Part shown: positions 16,209-23,791 of the stretch, in pieces
How the letters are laid out: each line of letters begins with the position of its first letter
Numbering within the stretch: position 1 is the stretch's first letter
Origin: Amycolatopsis sp. EV170708-02-1
GTDB taxonomy: Bacteria; Actinomycetota; Actinomycetes; Mycobacteriales; Pseudonocardiaceae
Assembly: GCF_022479115.1 (NCBI RefSeq)
Contig: NZ_CP092497.1
Coordinates: forward strand, 7,316,001 to 7,380,000
Reading direction: 5' to 3'
Length of the DNA stretch: 64,000 nt
Notes under the pieces: model-generated
Databases searched by the model: none
What the model saw: only the letters and a program-made list of their open reading frames with translations
Told to the model about the DNA's origin: nothing
Program-made: the position numbers and the translations under genes

Positions 16209-17597
16209 ATGGTCTACATCATCACCTTGGACGCGCGACAAGTAGAACAGTACGAACCTGAGTGGAAGATCACTGCTCGCTTCACGAAAGCGGTAGCCGC
16301 GCAGACGATGGCCGATCACTCCGGACCACAGCTGGCCATCATTCTCGCTCGTAGCCAGAACTCCCGACGTCACGACACTGGCGCGAAACCGGTTGAACAG
16401 CAACGGCATCTAGTGTGGATGGGCGTGGTTCACCGGGTCAACACAGTCGGACAAGCGGACAAGACCATCACTATCGACCCGCTGCGCCAATGCGATCGAG
16501 TCGTGCCACTCGATGGTGGAGATGGCCTTCTACGCTACGTTCGGCGGCCGCACCTGGACACGTTCGAACCAAACCAGCTGGAATCAGTGACCCATTGCGG
16601 CCCAAAGGCCTGGCAAGAGTTCGAACGTGTGCTGAGATCGCATCATCCGTCGCTCAGTCCGTTGCTCGACTGGCTGACAGCTCAGGTCAACGCGCCTGTA
16701 TTGAGCGGTGATTCCCCGGCCGACCTCGCATGGTTGGAAGAGCACGATTCGGTCGGTACGGCCGTACGCATAGGCGGGTTCTCGCCGACGGCATTCGCCG
16801 GTTGGCAGCGCCCCCATTCGCCAGATGCCCCCTACCTCGCTGGGCTGATCCCGGAACCTGTCGAACACAGTCTCATCGACCATGACCTCCACGCTCCGGA
16901 AATCTTCGGAGAGCTGCGGGACAATCCCAACCTTCGCTCTGACATCCACGTCCTGGTGGCCCCAGATGGACGAAGACTCGAAATAGCGAATGTCAACGCC
17001 ACCCCCGTCGAAGGCCGCCTCGGCACTGATCTCATCTACTATCACGAGTACACTGGCAGCTTTATCCTGGTTCAGTACAAACGTATCAGTCTCACCGCCA
17101 AATCCATTACCGTCGACGACCGCTTACGCCACCAGCTGGACAGACTGGAAGCCGTGGCAAGCCTGAGCCAGGTTCCGACGCGGCCACGCGACTGGCGCAT
17201 GGGCGCCGACGCGTGCTTCCTGAAGCTGGCCAAGTGGCCAGCAAAGGGGCAGTTGTCTCAGGTGCTTGCCAACGGCATGTACCTCCCGTTGTCCTACGTT
17301 CGCCTGCTATTGGAGGATGACTGCACTCTCGGTCCTCGTGGCGGTCGCGTCCTGGGCTATGACACCGTCGAGCGCCATGTAACCGGGGCTCAGTTCGTCC
17401 AGCTCATCCAACATGGGCTGGCTGGAACCGTCGGTACGACCGTTGAGCAGCTGAAGCGATTCAGCATCCAGCGAGCCGAACAGGACCGGACCGGTGTCGT
17501 CCTAGCCGCTGAGCGTAGTTCGGAAACTGTGAGACAGCGGCAGCAGCGCGTCAATAGCCGCAGTCCGAAGAAACGAGCGCGAACACGTTCTCGCTGA
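16209..17597 (+). CDS. Unknown protein with Mrr-type D-x14-QxK motif (probable nuclease)
   Basis: 462 residues from ATG 16209. No family is recognised over most of its length. A restriction-endonuclease-like core is visible at 268-291: E268, D274 (LGTDLIYY), then after 14 residues Q289-Y-K291 in ILVQYKR, the spacing of Mrr-like PD-(D/E)XK enzymes. The N-terminus (about 1-110) has alternating strands that could be a small sensor domain (LVWMGVVHRVNTV). The C-terminus is highly basic (KKRARTRSR), consistent with nucleic-acid contact. As the third gene of the DprA/PRTase cluster it is the natural effector. Activity is inferred from the motif only. Confidence 0.65.
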   Translation: MVYIITLDARQVEQYEPEWKITARFTKAVAAQTMADHSGPQLAIILARSQNSRRHDTGAKPVEQQRHLVWMGVVHRVNTVGQADKTITIDPLRQCDRVVPLDGGDGLLRYVRRPHLDTFEPNQLESVTHCGPKAWQEFERVLRSHHPSLSPLLDWLTAQVNAPVLSGDSPADLAWLEEHDSVGTAVRIGGFSPTAFAGWQRPHSPDAPYLAGLIPEPVEHSLIDHDLHAPEIFGELRDNPNLRSDIHVLVAPDGRRLEIANVNATPVEGRLGTDLIYYHEYTGSFILVQYKRISLTAKSITVDDRLRHQLDRLEAVASLSQVPTRPRDWRMGADACFLKLAKWPAKGQLSQVLANGMYLPLSYVRLLLEDDCTLGPRGGRVLGYDTVERHVTGAQFVQLIQHGLAGTVGTTVEQLKRFSIQRAEQDRTGVVLAAERSSETVRQRQQRVNSRSPKKRARTRSR

Positions 17598-17853
17598 CGA
17601 TCACCCTCGTTCGCGCCCCTCGACCGCTGAAACAGCGCCGATCGTCGCGCGACCTACCACCACTCCACTGAACACCGCAGGGGCGCAATACAACACTCAT
17701 ACCAATTTCCCTGGAGCAGATCTGGAGCACGACGTCGGTTACAACAGCACCCAACGACGTCGAACCGCACCGATCAGACCACAACCACTCCAGCCGACCA
17801 GCAGGTTCTCGATAACCGCAGGTCAGCGCGCCGTGCGCACCTGGCGGTGAGGG
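17598..17853. other. Non-coding stretch before tRNA-Ala fragment
   Basis: No credible gene on either strand. It separates the nuclease-like gene from the tRNA fragment and would be the right-hand edge of an integrated element. I see no integrase or excisionase remnant in it. Confidence 0.45.
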
Positions 17854-17882
17854 GGTCAGGGGTTCGAGTCCCCTTAGCTCCA
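17854..17882 (+). other. 3' fragment of tRNA-Ala (candidate att site)
   Basis: The sequence gives a complete T-arm (AGGGG-TTCGAGT-CCCCT) and the 3' acceptor strand TAGCTCCA, which would pair with a 5' GGGGCTA as in actinobacterial tRNA-Ala. The D-arm, anticodon arm and 5' acceptor strand are absent: upstream sequence does not fold into them. A lone 3' half followed by a terminator is what site-specific integration into a tRNA gene leaves at one end of an element. The intact copy should lie to the left, outside this window. No second copy of these bases was found within it. Confidence 0.7.
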
Positions 17883-17893
17883 CAATACGAAAC

Positions 17894-17932
17894 ACCGCCC
17901 ACCTGGCAGCTTGCCGAGGTAGGGCGGTTTTT
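17894..17932 (+). terminator. Rho-independent terminator after tRNA-Ala fragment
   Basis: ACCGCCC-ACCT pairs with AGGT-A-GGGCGGT around a GGCA...TGCC inner stem, followed by TTTTT. Placed about 12 bases after the tRNA 3' end, it is probably the original tRNA-Ala terminator, which identifies this side as the chromosomal flank. Confidence 0.85.
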
Positions 17933-18167
17933 CGTTTACACCTCACTTTGGGAATCGCCGTCACGAATTTCAGTCGGCGTCACCGTTCTGCCCGGACATC
18001 GGCGAAGCCCGTCGTGGCGAGTCGGACCGGCAGGCGATCAGGACCGAGGCGGGCGCCGATGGCCAGGATTCGAGGCGCCTCCTCTTGACCTCGTCGGCAT
18101 GACGAGACGTTGGCAGGATGCGGACAGCAGCGCCGGAACCCGCATGCCGGAGGGCTAGCCTGCGCTC

Positions 18168-18887
18168 GTGGAGCGACAGGGGCAGCAGCAGTGGTTTCCG
18201 GATTTCCCGTCCCAGCCCGGTTACCCGGCGCCTTCGCCGAAACGGCGTCGCACGGGGATGATCGCCGGGATCACCGTCGGCGTGCTGGTGGTGATCGCCG
18301 GTCTGGTGGCCGGGCTGCTGGTGTTCCTGAACGGCAAGGACGACAGCGCTGCCTCATTTTGGCCTATCAGCGAGAGCAGCGCCTCCCGAACCCCGCCGGC
18401 GCCCGGCTGGAGGACGATGGAGCTCGGGCTGGGCGTGGTCGTCGAGGTGCCACCCACCTGGCAGCCGGTCGATGGAACCTTCATCCCGGACGTTCGAACC
18501 CGAGGCGCGCGGTACAAACCGGGCTACTGCGCAGCGAATCCGAAAGCCATCCTCGGCCAGCTGTACCTCGACCGGGCGCGTACCACCGATCCGATGGCGG
18601 CCGCAGCGGACGCGCTGATGTATCGGGGAACGCGGGCTTTCCGCGGCGGCGGTCAGGTGTATTCCGGCCCTGTCGGACGCCGCCCGGACGGCGGTGCGCA
18701 GGTGCAGGGCACGGTCACCCCGCACGCCAGGGACGACTGCGATCCGCCGTCGACCACCTACCGGGTGGTCGCCTTGCCCACCGCGCAGGGGACGCTGCTG
18801 GTCGTGGTGTGGGGTGACCTGCAGATGCCGGACTCACCTGCCGAAGAGGACCTCACCAGGATCGCGGACAGCGCGCGCCTCGGGTGA
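18168..18887 (+). CDS. Membrane-anchored hypothetical protein
   Basis: 239 residues from GTG 18168. A Pro/Gln-rich cytosolic stretch (1-25) and KRRR are followed by one membrane segment (MIAGITVGVLVVIAGLVAG, about 31-49), then an extracytoplasmic domain of about 170 residues with two widely spaced cysteines (YCAAN and DDCDPP) that could form a disulfide. This layout is common in actinobacterial envelope proteins. No function is recognised. Confidence 0.7.
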   Translation: MERQGQQQWFPDFPSQPGYPAPSPKRRRTGMIAGITVGVLVVIAGLVAGLLVFLNGKDDSAASFWPISESSASRTPPAPGWRTMELGLGVVVEVPPTWQPVDGTFIPDVRTRGARYKPGYCAANPKAILGQLYLDRARTTDPMAAAADALMYRGTRAFRGGGQVYSGPVGRRPDGGAQVQGTVTPHARDDCDPPSTTYRVVALPTAQGTLLVVVWGDLQMPDSPAEEDLTRIADSARLG

Positions 18888-19097
18888 CCGGGCTCCGGCT
18901 TTCCCTTGAAAAGAACGACTCGAAACGCTCACGCACATCCCGACGACCGTCCACAAGGGACACAAGGCGCGCTTTCGCGGCATGACAGGGCGTTTGGCGA
19001 GGAGTGGCCGCGCTCGGTGAAGGCGCCCTCTCGGCACGCAAACTCCCGGTGAGCGGCATGCGAGCGCGAAGCTCGATACCACCGGCATACTCTGATC

Positions 19098-19502
19098 GTG
19101 ACCGATTTTCCGGCGGACGTGGAGACGCACTACCGGCGTCTGGCAGCACAACGGCAGTGGCCACCGGAGACCGAATCCGCGTTCCGGGCAAGCGTCGCGT
19201 GGTATCGGGAGCTGGACGAGGTCTCCGAACTTCGCCAGTACTACGAATACGTGGATCATGAAGGCCTGGTCGACGCAGGAGCCCGCTGGCTGTGGGAAGC
19301 GATCGTGGTCGACCACGAGACAGTGGCCGTCAAGCAGATCGAGCAGGATTCGTCCGGGGCCGTTCGCCGCTACTGGTGGCGGAATATCGAGGATGACGCC
19401 GGCGGACTCACCGATCAGGCACTCGACCTCACCGACCCCGGCCTCACGCCTGTTTCCCGGTCTACGTTCTCTGCGCTTTGGGACAGCAGCACCGACAAGT
19501 GA
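19098..19502 (+). CDS. Hypothetical protein
   Basis: 134 residues from GTG 19098. Acidic, tryptophan-rich and soluble-looking, with no signal peptide, membrane segment or recognised motif. Codon use matches real genes of this genome. It stands alone between two gaps of about 200 bases. Confidence 0.6.
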   Translation: MTDFPADVETHYRRLAAQRQWPPETESAFRASVAWYRELDEVSELRQYYEYVDHEGLVDAGARWLWEAIVVDHETVAVKQIEQDSSGAVRRYWWRNIEDDAGGLTDQALDLTDPGLTPVSRSTFSALWDSSTDK

Positions 19503-19700
19503 AGCTCCCGATCCAGCACGTGGAGCGCGGAAGGGATACGCCCGGCCAATTCGGGCAGGGTGTTGGTCCACTCGGCGTCGATCCTGGCGCCGGCGGGGTT
19601 GGCCACCTTGTTCACCGCCCCGTCCATGGTGACGAAGACCGAAGTGCGGTCCGCGGCGCCGCGGTCGGGGTCGGCAGCACGCGGGGCTGGTGTCACAGGT
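19500..19700 (-). pseudogene. Possible gene remnant downstream of FAD oxidoreductase
   Basis: On the minus strand, a run reading TSVFVTMDGAVNKVANPAGA and then WTNTLPELAGRIPSALHVLD has strongly G/C-biased third positions over about 150 bases, as in real genes, but no start, and lower bias on either side. It vaguely recalls the start of a HAD-like hydrolase (xMDG in place of DVDG). Treated as a fragment; low certainty. Confidence 0.25.
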
Positions 19701-19754
19701 TGTCGCCCCGGAAGCGCATCCAGCGCTGCGAGGATTCCTGACGTGACCTCCGGC

Positions 19755-21053
19755 TCAGCCGAGCACCGTGCCCGAGTTCGCGGTGTTTCGGTTGCGCTTA
19801 CGGGAGAACGCACCCAGGTCGATCTCCAGGCCGGTGCGCGGGGCCCGGAACCGGACGGGCGACGCGTCGTGGTCGGCGCCGTTCTCCACCTGGTCGATCA
19901 GCTCCGTCATCAGCTGCCCCACGACCGGCGCGTTCTTGAACTGGTTGCCGCTCGTTCCGATCGCGAGGTAGAAGCCCTCGAGTTCGGTGCGGTCGTAGAT
20001 CGGCGTCCAATCGTCGGCGACGTCGTAGACGCCGACCACGCCGCGCGCCCGGTTGGGCACCGCCAGGCCGGGCAGTCGCCGCGCGGCCCGTGTCACCTGA
20101 GCCTCGAAGACCGCGGCCGTCGGGTGGATGTCGACGGCGTCCGGGTCGTCGGTCCACTGCAGCGGATCACACTCCGGTTCCGTTCCGCCGACGAGCAGGC
20201 CTTCTCCTCCTTCGCCGCGGAAATAGGTGCCCAGATCCATGTCCGCCACCACGGGCCCGCCGTAGCCCTCCGGGACCGGCACGTGCGCTACTTCCTGCCT
20301 CATCGGTCGCACCCCGACCGTGAAATCGGCACCCACGCCGGCCAGCCGATTCACCGCGCCCGACCACGGACCGGCCGCGTTGACCACGACGGCACAGGGA
20401 ATCCGGGTGCCGTCCGACAGCCGCACCGACGTCACGCGCCCGCCTGCCTTCTCCACCGCCGTCACCGTGCTGCGGAAGCGGAACTCCGCCCCGCACGCCG
20501 AGGCCGCGGAGGCGAGGTTCACGGCGGCGAGGCCCGGGTCCGAGACGTAACCGGCGTCCGGGGTGTACACGCCACCGAGCGAGTGTTTCGCGTCCTCCCA
20601 GAATTCCTCGTCGTCGAGCCGCTTCGGCGGCCAATAGCGGCCGGCGTCGATACCTGGAACGCGCTCGGCCAACGTCGCGCTGTCCCATTCCTCGTAGGGA
20701 ACACCGATCGCGTCGAACAACGGAAGCCACGACGTACGCGGGGCCGCCTCGACGTCCAGCATGACCAGCCCACTCTTGCGGAACGTCGCCAGGTCGCCGA
20801 CATCGTGCCCGAGGTGGCCTGCCCAGTCGAGCCAGCCGAAATGCGCCTCCCATGCCGTCGCCACCCCGGCGGTGGTGGAGAAATTGAACCGGACGATCGC
20901 ACTCGATGCCGACGTCGACCCCTGTCCGGCTCCCGGGGCACGGTCGAGCACGATCACCTGGTGCCCCGACCGGGCAAGCTCAAGGGCGATCGACGAACCG
21001 ATCACCCCCGCCCCGATCACGACCACATCGGCGCTCGGGCGCTTACCGGGCAC
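19755..21053 (-). CDS. FAD-dependent oxidoreductase (DAO family)
   Basis: 432 residues. The N-terminal dinucleotide fold VVVIGAGVIGSSIALELA has GxGxxG and the downstream acidic VLDRAPGAG, then STSASSAIVRFNFS, the FAD-contact region of glycine/sarcosine-oxidase-like enzymes. The C-terminal YLAIGTSGNQFKNAPVVG matches the second FAD segment. Its substrate is probably an amine or N-methyl amino acid, but it is not specified by sequence. Its start overlaps the esterase end by 11 bases, making it the third gene of an operon with the amidohydrolase and esterase. Confidence 0.85.
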   Translation of the reverse strand: MPGKRPSADVVVIGAGVIGSSIALELARSGHQVIVLDRAPGAGQGSTSASSAIVRFNFSTTAGVATAWEAHFGWLDWAGHLGHDVGDLATFRKSGLVMLDVEAAPRTSWLPLFDAIGVPYEEWDSATLAERVPGIDAGRYWPPKRLDDEEFWEDAKHSLGGVYTPDAGYVSDPGLAAVNLASAASACGAEFRFRSTVTAVEKAGGRVTSVRLSDGTRIPCAVVVNAAGPWSGAVNRLAGVGADFTVGVRPMRQEVAHVPVPEGYGGPVVADMDLGTYFRGEGGEGLLVGGTEPECDPLQWTDDPDAVDIHPTAAVFEAQVTRAARRLPGLAVPNRARGVVGVYDVADDWTPIYDRTELEGFYLAIGTSGNQFKNAPVVGQLMTELIDQVENGADHDASPVRFRAPRTGLEIDLGAFSRKRNRNTANSGTVLG

Positions 21054-21897
21054 GGCAGGTCCTGAGATAGCTGAGGAACGAAGCCTGCAGCCCGGTCACG
21101 TGCGTTTCGCGCAGGACAGCGCTGGTGACGGCTCCGCCGAGTGAGCCGAGGCGGTGCAGGACGGTGGCCGTGTTCTTCGTGAGGTTCTGGTAGATGGGCA
21201 GGTCTCCGAGCAGCTCTTGCTCGTTGAGGGTCACGTGGAGCTTGGCAGCAGACTGGGTGTCGCCCAGCGCTTGGAGCTGGGCGAAGATCCGACTGTCTTC
21301 GCTGGCGACGCCGGGGCTGCCCGCTCCGATGCTTTCGAAGAGGGTGTTGCCGGTGAGCCAGGTGTAGAGGCTGAAAAGGCCGCCGTAGGAGTAGCCGAAA
21401 AGGCCGTGACCGCTCGTGGCCGTGTCGTAGTCGCGTTCGATCCGCGGGTGCAGATCCTCGGTGAGGAAGCTCAGGAACGCGTCGGCGTGGGTGTCGCGTA
21501 GTTCGGCGAGGTAGGCGTCGGATTCCTCGCGGGTCCTCGCGCCCGCCTGAACTCCCATCTCCACGGCATCGAGGAGTTCCTTGGCGATGGGTTCACCGGG
21601 GGGCACGAGGTCTCGGTTGCGCAGCCGATCCCAGTGCTGTGCTTCTTCGCCCGCGTAGCCGACGCTGACCTGGATGTAGGGCTGGATCCGCTGCATGGGG
21701 TCCGCCTGGGTGATGATGAGCGGAGCCGTCTGGCCCACGGCCCAGTTGCCGTCGAGCACATACACGGCAGGCGTTCGCGTCGTGGCGGGGTCGTAGCCCG
21801 GTGGAGTGGTGACCCAGACTCCGTAGTCGTGCCCTCCGCTGGAGCGCATCTCGAAATAGTCGGTGTCGGCGAGGCAGCCTTGCCACATGGTGCTCAT
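21043..21897 (-). CDS. Esterase, alpha/beta hydrolase (esterase D/Fes-like)
   Basis: 284 residues from ATG 21897, overlapping the amidohydrolase's intended stop (ATGA). The nucleophile elbow is GLFGYSYGGLFSLYTW, with a C-terminal histidine in RETHVTG. The N-terminal GHDYGVWVTTPPGYDP and VYVLDGNW match the putative-esterase family that includes enterochelin esterase-like enzymes. No signal peptide. The physiological ester is unknown; neighbours are an amidohydrolase and an FAD oxidoreductase. Confidence 0.8.
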   Translation of the reverse strand: MSTMWQGCLADTDYFEMRSSGGHDYGVWVTTPPGYDPATTRTPAVYVLDGNWAVGQTAPLIITQADPMQRIQPYIQVSVGYAGEEAQHWDRLRNRDLVPPGEPIAKELLDAVEMGVQAGARTREESDAYLAELRDTHADAFLSFLTEDLHPRIERDYDTATSGHGLFGYSYGGLFSLYTWLTGNTLFESIGAGSPGVASEDSRIFAQLQALGDTQSAAKLHVTLNEQELLGDLPIYQNLTKNTATVLHRLGSLGGAVTSAVLRETHVTGLQASFLSYLRTCRAR

Positions 21898-21907
21898 CGG
21901 AGGTCCT

Positions 21908-23119
21908 TCACAACTCGGCCGGCCTTGAGAACGAGGACGGCATTGGCGGGATCAGCGAACAGCTCCGGGTCTTCGACCGGGTTGCCGTTCCACAGCACGA
22001 GGTCGGCCTGTGCGCCGGGGCGATGACCCCGGCTTGGCCGGACAGGCCGAGAATCTCGGCGTTGGTCTTGGTCGCCGCCACGAGGGCTTCCATCGGCGTC
22101 TCGAGTTCCGCGCGCAACCTGAGTTCTTCGCCTCGACGGTGCTGAGCCGGGCCGATGAGGTCGGAGCCCAGCCCGATCCGTACTCCGGCCTCCTTGGCGG
22201 CGGCGAGCGCCTCGGTCATCCGCTCGCGAACACCCAGTACACGATCGCGGGTCGATTCGCCGAGGCCGGCTCCGGCGGTGTCGTGCAGGAGTTGCTCGAC
22301 GACGGCGAACGTGGGCACGAGGGCGACGTCGCGAGCGGCCATCAGGGTGGCCGTGGACTCGTCGATGTCGGTGCCGTGTTCGACACAGCGCGCCCCGGCC
22401 TCGACCGCGTTCCGGATGCCGTCGTTGTTGTGGGCGTGAACCGTCACGTAGGTGCCCCGTGCCGCGGCTTCCTGGACGGCGACGGCGATCTCCTCGACGG
22501 TGAACTGGGTGTCGGTCAGCCGGTCGTGAGCGCCGACCACTCCGCCGGTCACGCAGAGCTTCAGGAAGGAGGCTCCACGGCGAAAGGCTTCGCGCACGTT
22601 GGCTCGCAGCTCATCCGCGTTGCCCGACATCATCGACAGGGCGCACAGCCCCGGAAGGTGATGGCTGCTCCACAGCTCGGTCGGTTCCCACTCGGCCCCG
22701 TAGTAGCCGTGCCCGCCGATCTGGCACTGAACCGGTCCGCACGACAGCACACGCGGCCCCCGGACCTTGCCCTTCGCGATCGTGGTGACGAGACCGCCGT
22801 CGATCCCGCCGGTGTCCCGGACGGTGGTGAAGCCGGCATCGAGTGTCGCGCCTGCCGTGGCGAAGATGTCCGCCGCGATCTCCGCGGCACTGATCTGAAA
22901 CGAGAACTGGGGCTGGATCGGACTCGACAAGCCCAGGTGAACGTGGGCGTCGATGAGGCCGGGCGTCATCGTGAGTCCCTCGGCATCGAGGCGCTCGCCG
23001 GCCTCGCTGGAGGCACCAAGGCGAGTGATACACCCGTCTTCGATGCCGACGTCAGCGTCGATCGGGTCGCGACCCGATCCGTCGACGACCGTCGCGCCGA
23101 CCACCTGACACCGTCCCAC
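21908..23119 (-). CDS. Amidohydrolase, one-base frameshift near the 3' end
   Basis: 403 residues as read from GTG 23119. Metal-dependent amidohydrolase features: PGLIDAHVHLG (HxH), the KLCVTGG lysine region, TVHAHNN, CVEHGTDID and the IGLGSDL aspartate. Up to LSGQAGVIAP the protein is typical. After about 22018 the frame gives HRPTSCCGTATRSK, whereas the +1 frame gives GAQADLVLWNGNPVED and ends LKAGRVVKDLR at 21894, overlapping the esterase ATG. One G therefore appears to be missing from a G-run. This is either a sequencing indel or a very recent mutation; the intended gene spans 21894-23119. Imidazolonepropionase-like/prolidase-type; substrate unknown. Confidence 0.8.
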   Translation of the reverse strand: MGRCQVVGATVVDGSGRDPIDADVGIEDGCITRLGASSEAGERLDAEGLTMTPGLIDAHVHLGLSSPIQPQFSFQISAAEIAADIFATAGATLDAGFTTVRDTGGIDGGLVTTIAKGKVRGPRVLSCGPVQCQIGGHGYYGAEWEPTELWSSHHLPGLCALSMMSGNADELRANVREAFRRGASFLKLCVTGGVVGAHDRLTDTQFTVEEIAVAVQEAAARGTYVTVHAHNNDGIRNAVEAGARCVEHGTDIDESTATLMAARDVALVPTFAVVEQLLHDTAGAGLGESTRDRVLGVRERMTEALAAAKEAGVRIGLGSDLIGPAQHRRGEELRLRAELETPMEALVAATKTNAEILGLSGQAGVIAPAHRPTSCCGTATRSKTRSCSLIPPMPSSFSRPAEL

Positions 23120-23172
23120 GAGTCCGCCCTCCGCCGTTGCCGTCCGTCTTTTCCAATGGATAAACTACGGAG

Positions 23173-23757
23173 GTGAGCCTGTCAAACTCGGAACGCAAAG
23201 GCGACGCACGCGAGCGCCTCCTGGCCCGGCTTCTCGACGCCTTCGACGAGGACCTTCCCGCGCCGGAGGTGTCTCTCCGGGAAATCGCCGCCCGGGCCGG
23301 CACCAGCCACGCCCTCCTGCGATACCACTTCGGGTCACTTCCGGGCGTTTTGGCGGCCATGCTCAAGGCGCACCGATCCCGGGACAACAAGGCGCTTTTC
23401 GAGGCCACCCGGCAGGGCACCTTCGACGAACTGGTCATGGCGATCTGGCAGGCCTACACCCGACCGGAACAGCTGTCGCGTGTCCGCGGCTTCTTTCACG
23501 TCGTAGGACTGGCCGCCTACAGCCCGCAGGACTTCCGTGAGTTCATCGACTCGCTCGACGACCTGGCCGAGATCCTGGCCTCGCTCGCGGAACGCGAAGG
23601 GCTCGACGCCAAGGAAGCGCTGAACCTGGCCTTCGTCACCATCGCCGCGATTCGTGGCCTGCTCCTCCAGGAGATCCTGACTCCTGGAGTCGCCTCGGAG
23701 GACGCGGTCGCCTTGATCCTGCGCATGAGCAAGGACCGCACACAGCCAGGGTCTTGA
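23173..23757 (+). CDS. TetR-family regulator
   Basis: 194 residues from GTG 23173. The N-terminal helix-turn-helix is SLREIAARAGTSHALLRYHF (about 36-55), the standard TetR recognition region; a helical ligand-binding C-terminus follows. It is divergent from the amidohydrolase operon with only 53 bases between starts, so it most likely controls that operon and itself. Confidence 0.85.
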   Translation: MSLSNSERKGDARERLLARLLDAFDEDLPAPEVSLREIAARAGTSHALLRYHFGSLPGVLAAMLKAHRSRDNKALFEATRQGTFDELVMAIWQAYTRPEQLSRVRGFFHVVGLAAYSPQDFREFIDSLDDLAEILASLAEREGLDAKEALNLAFVTIAAIRGLLLQEILTPGVASEDAVALILRMSKDRTQPGS

Positions 23758-23791
23758 GCAGGCAGTCGATCCCGGCGTCACCCGGCCAGGT

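Noticed and set aside
17551..17964. Minus-strand frame containing LRGLEPLTPSPP
   Set aside because: The string is the translation artefact commonly produced across a tRNA 3' end and terminator; not a gene.
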